Origin: an uncultured Flavobacteriales bacterium
GTDB lineage: Bacteria > Bacteroidota > Bacteroidia > Flavobacteriales_F > PHOS-HE28
Assembly: GCA_937872175.1 (NCBI GenBank)
Contig: CALMPI010000023.1
Span: 1-64,000 of the forward strand
Length of the DNA: 64,000 bases
Reading direction: 5' to 3'
The notes under the pieces were generated by a model, which saw only the letters and a list, made by a program, of their open reading frames with translations, searched no databases and was not told where the DNA came from. Each line of letters begins with the position of its first letter. Within the stretch, counting starts at the first letter, position 1. Both the position numbers and the translations under genes were made by a program. This document shows, in pieces, positions 35,315 to 44,620 of this stretch.

Positions 35315-37219
35315 TCAATCCTGCTTCAACCCATCCAGTCGCTGCCGCATCAGGTGCTGGCGCAGGAGGCTCATCCGCTCGTTGAGCTCCTTGATGTAGA
35401 GGGCCTGCTCCTCCACGGTGACCCAGAGGCGGGTGTTGAGGTCGTCCAAGCTGAAGGGGCCCTGCATCTCCCAATCGCTGCGTCCGGGGATGGTGGGCAG
35501 GTGACGCTCGCGTTCCACGTAGTTCACCATGTCCGCGATGGGCATGCGGCTGTAGCCGGCACCGCGCTGGCCGTCCTCCTCGCGGGCCTTGCCGTCGTAG
35601 TAGGCGTCGAACACGTGGTCGCTCAGGAGCAGGTTGCCGCCCCAGACCCCGATCTCAGCGCTCAACGTACCGGGTCCCTTGAACTTCTGGTTGGGCGATA
35701 CGCCGCTGGTGGCCCAGCCTGCCGTCTTCTCCACCATCACGGCCGTGGGGCTGTAGATGAAGTCGCCCTGCGTGAGCACCGGCACGATGGAGTTGACCTG
35801 GGCGTTCAAGCGGAGCAGAGGACGGCGGTTGGCCGAACCCGTCTGACCGGTGAACTGGAACGTACCGTCGCAGGTGGTCAACGAGGAGGTGGGCAGGAGC
35901 TGGCAGCCCGGGGTGTGGCTGTATCCCGTGCACAGCACGCCCGGGAAGTTCTGCGGTGAGTTGTTGGGGCAGGACGCAAAGTAGCAGGTACCGCTGCCCG
36001 GCGTGAACAGGTGGCCGCAGGCGTCGCAATAGATCCCGTAGAGCGCCGTGTAGTTCGTCGTCTCGGCGTTCACGGTCACGTTGCTCGTCCAGTTGTTCTG
36101 GTCGAAGCAGAACTCCACCAGCAGGTTGCTCGCGCCGTTCCACTGGAAGTTGGACACGTTGAAGTTGTGGGCGTTCCATCCGGCCACCGGGGTGAAGCTC
36201 GCGGCCGTATGGCACACCACCCAACCACCGCCCACATCCAGCGTGGCCAAAGCGGCCAGGGGGGTGTTCTTCATGCTCAGCTGGGTGTTCGTGATCGCCG
36301 TTCCACCACCGCTCGTGGCGCTGAACGCGGCTCCGGTGATGTTCGTGTTCGGGCAGATGTTCAAGGCCACCAGGTCGCTCGCGAGGTACAGGTACTGGTG
36401 ACGACCATCCTCCCAGAAGCGGCTGTAAGGCGTTTCGATCGTCGAGGCGATGGTGGTGTTGGCGAAAGCTCCATTGTCGATGATCGGACCGCCGGTGGTG
36501 GGCCAGCCGGCCTGGTAGGCACAGGCGGGTACGGGACTGCTGAGGTACACCCGGTTCTTCTCCAGGATGAAGGCGTTCTCCAGCTGGTACCAGTTGGCCG
36601 AGTTGTCGATGTTGCCCTCGTGGGCGCTGGTGGTGGCGTTGAGGCGGATACTGCCTTCGGTGTTGGTGGCCGACGTGCCGCCGATGAGCAGACCGCCGTT
36701 CACTTCCAACTGCTCGGTATATGTCGCTGGGGCGTTGATGCCTACGAGGCCGCCGGTGGACAAGGCGCCGGCCGTGATGCGCATGCGCTCCACGCCATTG
36801 GTGCGGAAAGCCAGGTCCACGTTGTCCGTGGTGCCCACGAAATCCGTGGCCGCATTGGTGCCGGTATTGCCGCCCAGTTGCCATGCCGCGGTGCTTGATA
36901 CGAAGACCCACCCTGGCGCGGGCAGGAGGTCGGTATCATAGTACCAATAGCCCTTCGGGGCGGTGGCGGTGTTGTTGTTCTGGAAGACCATCAGGCCCTC
37001 AGCGGTGGCCAGGGCCGTCCGCTGGGCATCGGTCATCCGGGGCGCAAGGAAGGCGCGGCCGATCTGGTTCAGGTCCAGCATGGCGTTGGTGCTGGGCGCT
37101 GCGCCGGTATTGTTGATGCCGATCTGGGCATGCACGGGCAGCAGGGCCGTGAGGACCGTGCCAAGCACGACCGGACGGAACAGCGGGATCGCGGTACGGG
37201 TCGAACGCATGCGCATCAT
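35315..37219 (-). CDS. Tail-fibre-like exported protein, array copy 3
   Basis: 634 residues from the ATG at 37219, sharing one base with the stop of copy 2 (TGATG). Signal peptide ends LLPVHAQ; the mature protein starts IGINNTGAAP. Same layout as copy 4: conserved N-terminal third, variable Cys-containing centre, LSDHVFDAYYDG / RHLPTIPGRSDWE / VEEQALYIKELNERM end. The N- and C-terminal parts are nearly identical to copy 4, while centre residues differ at many sites (for example TTIASTIETPYSRFWED against VGLFSTIETPYSRGWED). It precedes copy 4 by 27 bp. Extracellular location is inferred; how the mature protein is anchored is unclear. Confidence 0.8.
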   Translation of the reverse strand: MMRMRSTRTAIPLFRPVVLGTVLTALLPVHAQIGINNTGAAPSTNAMLDLNQIGRAFLAPRMTDAQRTALATAEGLMVFQNNNTATAPKGYWYYDTDLLPAPGWVFVSSTAAWQLGGNTGTNAATDFVGTTDNVDLAFRTNGVERMRITAGALSTGGLVGINAPATYTEQLEVNGGLLIGGTSATNTEGSIRLNATTSAHEGNIDNSANWYQLENAFILEKNRVYLSSPVPACAYQAGWPTTGGPIIDNGAFANTTIASTIETPYSRFWEDGRHQYLYLASDLVALNICPNTNITGAAFSATSGGGTAITNTQLSMKNTPLAALATLDVGGGWVVCHTAASFTPVAGWNAHNFNVSNFQWNGASNLLVEFCFDQNNWTSNVTVNAETTNYTALYGIYCDACGHLFTPGSGTCYFASCPNNSPQNFPGVLCTGYSHTPGCQLLPTSSLTTCDGTFQFTGQTGSANRRPLLRLNAQVNSIVPVLTQGDFIYSPTAVMVEKTAGWATSGVSPNQKFKGPGTLSAEIGVWGGNLLLSDHVFDAYYDGKAREEDGQRGAGYSRMPIADMVNYVERERHLPTIPGRSDWEMQGPFSLDDLNTRLWVTVEEQALYIKELNERMSLLRQHLMRQRLDGLKQD

Positions 37220-39225
37220 CAATGGGTGGTTCGAGGTTCGGTGGCGGCACGTCCCTTCAGGTCGGAGACCATCCGGGCTTTCTGGGCATCGGTCAGCTCA
37301 GGCAGCGCCTTCACGGCCGAGGTCATCGGTACTACTTCGTCGGGGCGCAACGGCCGGTCCGTGCTCAACACCTCGAGCAGATGGGCCTGCCTGTTCAGCT
37401 CGGCCAGGTACAAGGCGTGGGTCTCCGTGGTCGTCCACAACTGGTTCGTCAGGTCCCCGAACGAGAAGCCATGCTCCCGTTCCCAGGCATCCCGGCCCTT
37501 CATGGTGGGCAGATGCCGGTTCAGCCGGGTGAACTCGGCCATCTCTTCCATGGAGAGGGTCCGGTGCGCGCCTGCGGCCTCCGCATCCGAGGGGGCCACC
37601 CGACCGTCGAAGTGCCGGTCGAACACATGGTCGTTCAACCGCACGCCATTGTCATACACGCCGTTCTGCGCATGGATGGTGCCCGGGCCCTTGAAGGACC
37701 GGTACGGATCCGGCGGATTCACCCACAGGCGCCAGCCGGGGGTCTCCTCCACCATGAAGCCACCGTCATACACGATGTAGTTGCCGTTGCCGGGTACGAT
37801 CGGACCTGGCGTTGTGGCCACCGTGCCGCCGAAACGGATCACCGGGCGGATGGTGCTCGCGCCACCAAGGCCGCAGGTGTTGTCCATTCCGCTTCCGGAA
37901 AGGATACCGGAGCACGCGGTGGCGATGGCCCCACAGGTCCCGTTCACCAGGTTGTTGTAGCGGGTGTAGCTCAAGGCGGTGGACGTTGTGGCCACCTTCA
38001 CAGGCGTGTTCGCGCTGGTGCCGATGGCGGATCCCTGCATGGAGACCTCCACAATGATGTTGCGGGAACCATCCCACACGAACGGCGTGGAGAGGTTGAA
38101 GACGTCCCATGCGCCGGCCCCGGCGATGGGCCGGTTCTGGGTGGCCGGAGCGTTGAACCCGCAACCAGCGCCAGGGTCCGTGTTGGCCACGAACCCGCCG
38201 GTGAGGTCGTTCAGGCCCGGAGGAGCGTGGAACACGGCGACCTGCCAGGCCCAAGCTTTGGGTAAGGCCTGACCGATGAAGAACCCGATCTGGTCGATCG
38301 GCTGCCCGGGACAAAGCCCCTGGGTCCAGGTGGTGTTCCCGTTCAACTGGGCCAGTTCCACGTTCAGCTCGTTCACCAGGAACATCATCTGCTTGCGCAT
38401 CCGCTGCGCGATACCGGTCTGATTGATGTACGGGGTTACCGTCGCCGCATTGCTCCATTGGCCGGTGGTGCAGCCAGGGCAGGCCGGTGGAAGCGGGGTG
38501 TTCGGGATGTTGTTGGAGATCTCGGCCGTTCCTGCGCCGCAGGTCGCCTCCGCGTGATGCGTATAAGCCAGTGGGCCGAAGGCCTGATAATCGTTCGGCA
38601 GCTTCCGCCACCCGACCGCCGGTCCCATATAGCCCTCGTGCCAGAGGTCGGTGGCATTCCAGCGGATGGTGCCCACGTTGGTGTTCGCGGTGGTGCCGGT
38701 GAGGCGCACCGCACCGCTGACCTCCAGGAGCTGCTGCGCGGCAGGAAGCGGGGTGGGCGCTCCCATGGCCACGCGGCCACCGGCCTCCACCACCATGCGT
38801 TCGATGTTGTTCGTGCGGAAGTTCAGCTCCGTGGCGTCCGTGGTACCGAGGTAGTCATTGATCGGGTTCACCAGGTCATTGCCCGTAAGGCCCCAGGCGG
38901 CGGCGCCGACACTTACACGCACCCACTGGGCGAGCGCGCCGTCGTAGTAGTAATAGCCGGCCACACCATCGGTCTGATAGATGGTCATGCCATCCACGCC
39001 GGCGGGTCGTTGGGCCGTGGTCATCCGCGGCACCAGGAAGCCCTTCTTGGCGTTCGCCGGCAGGGCGCTGACGTCGATGTCCAGGATGGCCGTGGGGCTG
39101 GGGGCCGCGCCGTTGGCGTTGATGCCGATGTTGTTCTGGGCGGCCAGGCCCATGCTCAGGCCCAGCGTCAGTACCGTCAGGGAGGTCCTCATGGCCGTGC
39201 GGGTCTTGGGTTGCGCGTTGGTCAT
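37219..39225 (-). CDS. Tail-fibre-like exported protein, array copy 2
   Basis: 668 residues. Signal peptide (MGLAAQ), then NNIGINANGAAPSPTAILDI and GFLVPRMTTAQRPAG, GTTDATELNFRTNNIERMVV: the same N-terminal plan as copies 3 and 4 but much diverged. The centre has several Cys and CPGCTTGQW. Its end has LNDHVFDRHFDG, NRHLPTMKGRDAWE and TETHALYLAELNRQAHLLE, followed by a 45-residue helical extension (LTDAQKARMVSDLKGR). It begins two bases after the stop of copy 1. Confidence 0.78.
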   Translation of the reverse strand: MTNAQPKTRTAMRTSLTVLTLGLSMGLAAQNNIGINANGAAPSPTAILDIDVSALPANAKKGFLVPRMTTAQRPAGVDGMTIYQTDGVAGYYYYDGALAQWVRVSVGAAAWGLTGNDLVNPINDYLGTTDATELNFRTNNIERMVVEAGGRVAMGAPTPLPAAQQLLEVSGAVRLTGTTANTNVGTIRWNATDLWHEGYMGPAVGWRKLPNDYQAFGPLAYTHHAEATCGAGTAEISNNIPNTPLPPACPGCTTGQWSNAATVTPYINQTGIAQRMRKQMMFLVNELNVELAQLNGNTTWTQGLCPGQPIDQIGFFIGQALPKAWAWQVAVFHAPPGLNDLTGGFVANTDPGAGCGFNAPATQNRPIAGAGAWDVFNLSTPFVWDGSRNIIVEVSMQGSAIGTSANTPVKVATTSTALSYTRYNNLVNGTCGAIATACSGILSGSGMDNTCGLGGASTIRPVIRFGGTVATTPGPIVPGNGNYIVYDGGFMVEETPGWRLWVNPPDPYRSFKGPGTIHAQNGVYDNGVRLNDHVFDRHFDGRVAPSDAEAAGAHRTLSMEEMAEFTRLNRHLPTMKGRDAWEREHGFSFGDLTNQLWTTTETHALYLAELNRQAHLLEVLSTDRPLRPDEVVPMTSAVKALPELTDAQKARMVSDLKGRAATEPRTTH

Positions 39226-39227
39226 GG

Positions 39228-41351
39228 TCAGGGCTTGCTGGGTTGGTTGAGCTGCTCCAGGCGGTCCAGCAGCGCCTTCCGTTGATCATCGGTCAGGCGT
39301 GGGCTTCGCTCCACGTCCTGTCGCATTCGTTGCCATTCCTCCGGAGTAAGACCCTTGGCGAAGGTCATTTCCTCCAACACGCGAAGGTCGCCTTCCAACT
39401 CGGCGATATACAGTGCCTGCTCCTCCACGGTGCGCCAGAGGCCCGTGCTCAACTCGCCCAAGGAGGTGCGTTCTCCCGTCTCCCAGTCGGTCCTGGAGGG
39501 CATCGACGGAAGGTGCCGGTTCTCGGCCAGGTATTGTTCCAGCGCGTTGAGGGGTACGAAGCGATGGTCGGCGGCGCTGCTGGCGTCCTCGGGCTTCACC
39601 GCATCATCGAAGTAGCGGTCGAACACGTGGTCCGAAAGCTGCAGGCCTCCGTCGAACACCCGGTCCTGGGCGCGGATGGTGCCCGGACCTCGATACACGC
39701 CTGCGGTGGCCGCCCATTGGGGGGTGCCCACCATCAGCGCATGGCCGTTCAGCAACGTGTAATCCCCCGTGTTGTTGAACGGGGTGGGTTGCTTCACCTG
39801 ACCCCAGACCTTGAAGACCGGGCGGGTGGTGTTCAACCCCCAGAGCAGACCCGTGGGGAAAACCGCCGGGGTGGTGTAGTGGGTGGACCCGGGGTTCACA
39901 CTGGAGCCCGGCATGTAGGACCAGATCGTGCTTTGGAAGGTGAGGCCGGAGGTCAGCAGGACGCGGGGGCTGACACCGGCCACGGCCGATTTCAGGTAGT
40001 TGATCTCGATGATGATGTTGTCCGTGCCGTTCCAGAAGTACGGCGGGTTGAGCGGGAAGACCACGTCGCCCGCACCAACACGCAGGTTCGTGGAGTTGAA
40101 TCGCACCGGGGAGGCGTTCATGCCGTTCCCTGTGGCCTGGTCGATGCCTGTGGCCGGAAGGGACGCGAGTGCGGTGGTGGCCACCTTGACGTTGATGTTG
40201 AGCACGCAACCGGGAACGGGTGTGTTCGGGTCATCATCCAATGAGGTGACCGCCAGCTGGGTGATGTTGCCTGCGCACAGGTTGAACGGCGGGTTGGCCA
40301 GCTCGCTGCCGAGGATGAGGTACTGCACCCGGCTTCCGGCGGATTGGGCCGTCTGGCTGGTGGGGAAGGGCGTCTCCCGCAATCGCTGAGGGGCCGCGGC
40401 ACTGGTCTGGAAGTTGGCCACCCCGCCTTGCGTCTGGCCCGGAGCACCGCACACCAGGTTGAAGTCGGTGTAATCCTGTCCGGTCACCACGGTTTCGATG
40501 TTCTCCAGCCGCGTGAACAGAGGCCCCACGCGCAGGAACTGGTTCTGGTTGGTGGCGGTGCAGTTGGCGCTCAGTTGAAGGGTGGTGGCGTTCACCACGT
40601 TCAGGATGGTGGCGCCGACCGGGATGCCCGTACCGCTCACATACATGCCGGCGGCGAGACCTGCGGTGGACGGGATGGTGATGTTGGCGCTGCCATTGGT
40701 GGTGTTCATGCCTTGGATGGCGCGCACCCCGCCACCCTCGTGGTAGTTGAGCGCGTCGTTGTAGCGCAACACTCCGTTCGCCGAGGTGAGGCTGTACGAA
40801 GTGCCCGGATAGACCGGAGCCTGCTTGAACAGACGCATGGCCCCGTTGACATGCAGGGCCTCCGCGGGGGTGGTGGTTCCCACTCCCACATAGCCGTTCG
40901 TTCCGCTGAGGGTGATCCTCGGGTTGGCCGCACCGTTGGTATTGATCCGCATGTCATCGTTGCTGCCCGCCACCGTTCCGATGAAGTTGGTGGCCACGTT
41001 GGTGCCCGCGTTCCCGGATTCCGACCACCCGAAGCCGGTGGCCATCCGGTTCCAGGTGGCCCCATCATGATAGAACAGGCCCACCGCGTTCTTCGGATCA
41101 TAGGTCGCCGGGTTGTCCGTTTGGTACACCCAGAGGCCGGCGGTGGGGCCAGGCAGCGCCAGGCGCTCATTGTAGGTAATCCGCGGAATGAGCAGGCCGC
41201 GGTTGGTGGCCTCCAGTTCCAGCAAGGCATTGACATTCGCCGGCGGGGCCCCCGTGGTGTTGATCGCCACGTTCTGGGCGCTGGCCGGAACGGCGAGAAC
41301 ACCGGAGATCAACAGGACGTACAGCTGGCACGAGCGTAGCGTCTTCATCAT
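39228..41351 (-). CDS. Tail-fibre-like exported protein, array copy 1
   Basis: 707 residues from the ATG at 41351 (a second ATG follows directly). Signal peptide ends VPASAQ; the mature start is NVAINTTGAPPANVNALLEL, then GLLIPRITYNERLAL. GYVGVGTTTPAEALHVNGAMRL, here in parts, is the classical fibre lead-in. The centre contains NGSANITIPSTAGLAAGMYV and a Cys-poor jelly-like region. The end has LSDHVFDRYFDD, NRHLPSMPSRTDWE and VEEQALYIAELEGDLRVLEE, plus a helical tail (LTDDQRKALLDRLEQL) like that of copy 2. It is first in the array, with an exact -7 box at 41406-41413. Confidence 0.78.
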   Translation of the reverse strand: MMKTLRSCQLYVLLISGVLAVPASAQNVAINTTGAPPANVNALLELEATNRGLLIPRITYNERLALPGPTAGLWVYQTDNPATYDPKNAVGLFYHDGATWNRMATGFGWSESGNAGTNVATNFIGTVAGSNDDMRINTNGAANPRITLSGTNGYVGVGTTTPAEALHVNGAMRLFKQAPVYPGTSYSLTSANGVLRYNDALNYHEGGGVRAIQGMNTTNGSANITIPSTAGLAAGMYVSGTGIPVGATILNVVNATTLQLSANCTATNQNQFLRVGPLFTRLENIETVVTGQDYTDFNLVCGAPGQTQGGVANFQTSAAAPQRLRETPFPTSQTAQSAGSRVQYLILGSELANPPFNLCAGNITQLAVTSLDDDPNTPVPGCVLNINVKVATTALASLPATGIDQATGNGMNASPVRFNSTNLRVGAGDVVFPLNPPYFWNGTDNIIIEINYLKSAVAGVSPRVLLTSGLTFQSTIWSYMPGSSVNPGSTHYTTPAVFPTGLLWGLNTTRPVFKVWGQVKQPTPFNNTGDYTLLNGHALMVGTPQWAATAGVYRGPGTIRAQDRVFDGGLQLSDHVFDRYFDDAVKPEDASSAADHRFVPLNALEQYLAENRHLPSMPSRTDWETGERTSLGELSTGLWRTVEEQALYIAELEGDLRVLEEMTFAKGLTPEEWQRMRQDVERSPRLTDDQRKALLDRLEQLNQPSKP

Positions 41352-41405
41352 GGAACGAAGCGTTGGATAGCGTTTCGGTGCGGAAAAAGCCTGATGGACA
41401 TCAGG

Positions 41406-41413
41406 CAAAAGTA
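41406..41413 (-). promoter_or_regulatory. -7 promoter box TACTTTTG of the surface-protein array
   Basis: An exact TAnnTTTG match on the minus strand, 54 bases before the first ATG of the array. The four fibre-like genes, two small genes and meaB follow with gaps of at most 27 bp, so one transcript could cover all seven. Confidence 0.5.
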
Positions 41414-41661
41414 ACGTGACCTTGGTTCGACGGCAACATCAGAGAGCCACATCGGTCCGGATGGTTGGAAGGGAGCCACGATGCGCTGCAAAGGCAGGAG
41501 GAAGACGCCAACCCCGGGGAAGAGTTGCCCGATAGTTATCAACAGGCTGGGGGTGAGGGGGATGCGTCGCTGAGCGTCCAGGGCGGGACCTTCACCGGCC
41601 CGAGACAGCGCCGGGGTCGACGATCGGCGTCCGGTGAGGGTTCCCTGGGGGGTGAGGCCGC
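41414..41661. other. Intergenic stretch without recognised gene
   Basis: About 250 bp between the array promoter and the next gene's stop. An open frame exists on the plus strand but has no conserved features. The only notable item is TTATCAACA (41537-41545), resembling a DnaA box. Confidence 0.5.
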
Positions 41662-44052
41662 TCAGTACACCAACAACGGCCAGGCGCGCGGTGGACCGCT
41701 GTCGGTGGTGAGCCGTACGCTGTAGCTGCCCCCCGGAAGCTGCTCAGGCACAAGCTCGAGCACCGTGCGCCCGGAGCCCACGGTGAAGGTGCGCCGGAGA
41801 ACGGTACGGCCCATGGCGTCGAGCAGGGCGAGCTCCACCCCTTCGTCCCCCGAAGCCTCGTACACCAATCCGACCCTCCCCGCGGTGGGGTTGGGGAACG
41901 GACCTTCAGTTCCACCGGTCCGGAAGACCGCCGTGGTGGTGGCCACCCGCGTTTCATGCCCGCTGGCATCCACCTCGGTCAAGCGATAATAGTTCAGGCC
42001 ATTGACCGGGTCCAGGTCCCGGAACTGATAGGAGAGCTGCAATTGGCTGTGGCCTGCTGCGGGGACGGAACCGATGGCAGCGAAGTGCTCACCGTCCGCC
42101 GAACGCTCCAGGATGAAGCGGTCCGAAGCCGTCTCCGTGGCCGTCTCCCACGCGATGAGCACATGGTCGGCCGCCGGCTCCGCGGAAAGGCCGATCAACT
42201 CCAGGGGCAGGACGGTGCAGTCCAGGGAGGCCCCGTTGGTCAGGTTCCAATCCAGGCTGAACTGCTGGCCGTTCGCACTGAAGTTGTCCACATAAAGGAT
42301 GTAGATCTGGCCGACGAGGACGTTGAAGGTGCTGACCCACCGATCGCCCCCCGCACCCTCGGTGACGTCGGTGGCGCCGTTGCCGCATCCGGTCGGGCCG
42401 GTCGGAGCGGCATACGAGCACCGCAGGGGTGGGCCCACAGGTGGACAGGTCACGGCGGACATGGGCCCCCACACAGCGAAGTCATAGTCGGTCGGAACAG
42501 CAGGGTTGATGGTGAAGCCGATGGTGCCCGCCGCGCTCGGGCTGAAGTAGTACCACGTGCCCTGCCGTTCCCCGCTGGCGAGGCACCCCTGGTTGGAGGT
42601 GTTCAGGTCGGCCGTGCATCCCGTGTTGTTCGTGTTATTGTTGAAGCTCTGATTGTTGCAGATCGTGGTGCCCCCTGAGCAATCCTCCGGAAAGGTGGAC
42701 CCCACGGTGGATTGGAACGCGCAGATGTTGAACGAGCCCTGCTGGCCGTTGTAGCCCCACATGCGCAGATAATAGGTCTGCCCCGGGGTGAGCGGGTTGC
42801 ACCGGCGGTCGATCCGGGGCATGAGCCCGATCGCATCATCGTTGCACTGGATGCTGGTGAACGGCCCCGCGCAACTTGGGGCGGAGTAGAGCTCCATGGC
42901 CCCGTTGGTCATCGTGCCGATGGCGGTCTCGATGGTCACCACCCCGTTGGCCGGGGCTGTGAAGGTGAACCACACATCCCCGCCGGTGTAAAGGCCGCAG
43001 CCCGGGGCCGGGGCTCCGGTGGTGGCTGTGGCGCCGATGTTCGAGTAGGTCAGCGGGATGCAGGAGGACAGCACCGGGAGCGGATTCGCGCCGCAGGGAT
43101 CGTTCCCGGTCATCGGTGGGGGCGGTGGGATGGTGTACGCGCAGATCGAGAAGGTGCCGTTGTTGTCGCCGCCGAACTCCCAGAAGCGCACATACACGGT
43201 GCTGCCCGGCGTGAGGCCGGTGGCGTTGATGTAAGGCATCAAGCCGTTCGCGCTGCCATCATCATCGCAGGCCACCTGGGTGAAGGGCCCGCTGCATGAA
43301 GGGGCGGTGTAAAGGGCCATGCCCCCATCGGTGACCACACCCGTGTTCGAGTCGAGGATCACTACGCCGCTGGCGGGCACCACCACGGAGAACCACACAT
43401 CGCTGCCGGTGTAGAACGCACAGGTGGGGGCGGGTGGTCCGGTGGTGGCCGTGCTGGACGCCGTGGTGCCGTTCTGGAGGACGCAGCTCAGGCCCGGGGT
43501 GAGCGGGGTGGCGCCACAGGGGTTGTCGTTCGCAGGCGGAGGGGGCGCAGCACCGATGCTGAAGGTGCCCGGGCAGGGGCTGGCCGGGGTGGGCCAGGTG
43601 TCGAACCAGATGTAGTACTGGGTGCCGGCGTTGAGCGTGACGGTGATGGTGGTGCTGTTGCCGGCGTTGCCGTCGCCGTACACGCAGGTGCCTCCGCCGT
43701 TCGGGCAGCCGGCCCATACCTGCACGGAGCTCCAGGTCTGACCGGTGACATTGATGTTATACGCTCCCGTGACCGAAGGGGTCAGCACGTACAGCGCTTC
43801 GTTGCCGTTCTTGTAGGCCGCATTGTCACCGGTGCCGCAAAGGGCGCCCGGCACATTGGTGGAGTTCAGGTCGTTGGTGGCACCGCAGGTCAGTGCTTGG
43901 TTGGTGATCGGCAGGCTGGCGGGGTTCAGCACCGTGGCGCCAGCGCAGGTGGTCGCTTGCGCCGCTCGGGGCGTGCTGACCGCCACCAATGTGGACAGCA
44001 CCGCTCCGGCCACGGTCCAGCGGTAAGGGTGTTGGTGCTTCCGTGGGCTCAT
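41662..44052 (-). CDS. T9SS cargo protein with repeated PPC-like domains, cassette A
   Basis: 796 residues. Signal peptide ends RAAQA. Three related jelly-roll-like modules follow, each with a CGA..L opening, a (T/S)GSDVWFSVV or GGDVWFTFTAP strand and a CxDD motif before a long strand (TYYLRMWGYNGQ). A fourth module carries NNTGCTADLNTSNQGC, GTWYYFSPSAAGTI and DYDFAVWGP. Next is NGASLDCTVLPLELIGL, a fibronectin-III-like segment (DRFILERSADGEHF...GLNYYRLTEVD in parts) and a T9SS type A sorting domain (FPNPTAGRVGL). Shared with the proteins at 44621-46573 and 58690-60537. Its start lies three bases after the small secreted gene. Confidence 0.85.
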   Translation of the reverse strand: MSPRKHQHPYRWTVAGAVLSTLVAVSTPRAAQATTCAGATVLNPASLPITNQALTCGATNDLNSTNVPGALCGTGDNAAYKNGNEALYVLTPSVTGAYNINVTGQTWSSVQVWAGCPNGGGTCVYGDGNAGNSTTITVTLNAGTQYYIWFDTWPTPASPCPGTFSIGAAPPPPANDNPCGATPLTPGLSCVLQNGTTASSTATTGPPAPTCAFYTGSDVWFSVVVPASGVVILDSNTGVVTDGGMALYTAPSCSGPFTQVACDDDGSANGLMPYINATGLTPGSTVYVRFWEFGGDNNGTFSICAYTIPPPPPMTGNDPCGANPLPVLSSCIPLTYSNIGATATTGAPAPGCGLYTGGDVWFTFTAPANGVVTIETAIGTMTNGAMELYSAPSCAGPFTSIQCNDDAIGLMPRIDRRCNPLTPGQTYYLRMWGYNGQQGSFNICAFQSTVGSTFPEDCSGGTTICNNQSFNNNTNNTGCTADLNTSNQGCLASGERQGTWYYFSPSAAGTIGFTINPAVPTDYDFAVWGPMSAVTCPPVGPPLRCSYAAPTGPTGCGNGATDVTEGAGGDRWVSTFNVLVGQIYILYVDNFSANGQQFSLDWNLTNGASLDCTVLPLELIGLSAEPAADHVLIAWETATETASDRFILERSADGEHFAAIGSVPAAGHSQLQLSYQFRDLDPVNGLNYYRLTEVDASGHETRVATTTAVFRTGGTEGPFPNPTAGRVGLVYEASGDEGVELALLDAMGRTVLRRTFTVGSGRTVLELVPEQLPGGSYSVRLTTDSGPPRAWPLLVY

Positions 44053-44055
44053 CGC

Positions 44056-44520
44056 TCAATGCGTTCCCGGGCCGGTGTGGTCGTCGTACAGTTCGGGATA
44101 CGCTTCGATCCACGCACGCTTGGCGGCCGAGCGCACGGAGTCGTCGGGTCTGTTCGCATCCTGAAGCATCCAGGCACCGTCCGGTGTGGGCACCAAGGCC
44201 CGGTAGGTCGGAGCTCCGGGCCACATCACCTCGACCCCGAGCAGAGGCACGCCGCGTACCTGAAGCACCGTCACCAACGCGTCCAGATCGAGGTCGGTCA
44301 CCGGCGTGAACTTCGCCAACGTGCGATCCGCGGCGAGGTGGAGCGGCACCACCTGGTCATGGTCGTGCAGCGTATGGATGGTCACTTTCTCCAATGTGCC
44401 GCTGAGCGGAAGGAAGAAATGCAGGAACACATCGATACCGGCCACGCTTTGGGCGGAGGCGGCGCGCGGCCCGGCGGTCAGCACCACCAGTAGGAAGAAG
44501 AAGGTTCTGCGCAGAACCAT
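44056..44520 (-). CDS. Small secreted protein, cassette A partner
   Basis: 154 residues with a signal peptide (ending AASAQS). No recognised domain. Its C-terminus (AAKRAWIEAYPELYDDH) resembles that of the 165-residue protein at 46570-47067 (LRKAAFIQAHPEHYQRM). Each is the immediate upstream neighbour of a related T9SS cargo gene, here with a three-base gap. A -7-like box (TAACTTGC) lies at 44549-44556. Inference: the two small proteins are distant paralogues that work with the cargo encoded next. Confidence 0.65.
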   Translation of the reverse strand: MVLRRTFFFLLVVLTAGPRAASAQSVAGIDVFLHFFLPLSGTLEKVTIHTLHDHDQVVPLHLAADRTLAKFTPVTDLDLDALVTVLQVRGVPLLGVEVMWPGAPTYRALVPTPDGAWMLQDANRPDDSVRSAAKRAWIEAYPELYDDHTGPGTH

Positions 44521-44586
44521 GATCGGGCCACGCCTCGGATGCGTGGAAGCAAGTTATGGAATAGGACCGGAGGACCAGGATCGGAG

Positions 44587-44605
44587 TTATCCACAAGACG
44601 TGGAT
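44587..44605. other. DnaA-box-like sequence in a small hairpin after cassette B
   Basis: TTATCCACA at 44587-44595 equals the consensus DnaA box and overlaps a 6-bp stem (atccac with gtggat, 44589-44605). The stem follows the stop of the gene at 44621 on the minus strand but lacks a T-run. There is only one such site here, so replication function is doubtful. Confidence 0.25.
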
Positions 44606-44620
44606 CGACGGTGCGGTTGC

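Noticed and set aside
33377-41351. Prophage tail-fibre region
   Set aside because: All four proteins have signal peptides, and there are no capsid, portal, terminase, lysis or integrase genes around.
41465-41725. 86-codon plus-strand open frame in the intergenic stretch
   Set aside because: No signal, no domain, no promoter box, and it runs into the antisense of the sorting domain at 41662.
41537-44605. Replication origin from two DnaA-like boxes (TTATCAACA at 41537, TTATCCACA at 44587)
   Set aside because: Two isolated sites 3 kb apart, no AT-rich unwinding region, no dnaA or other origin genes.
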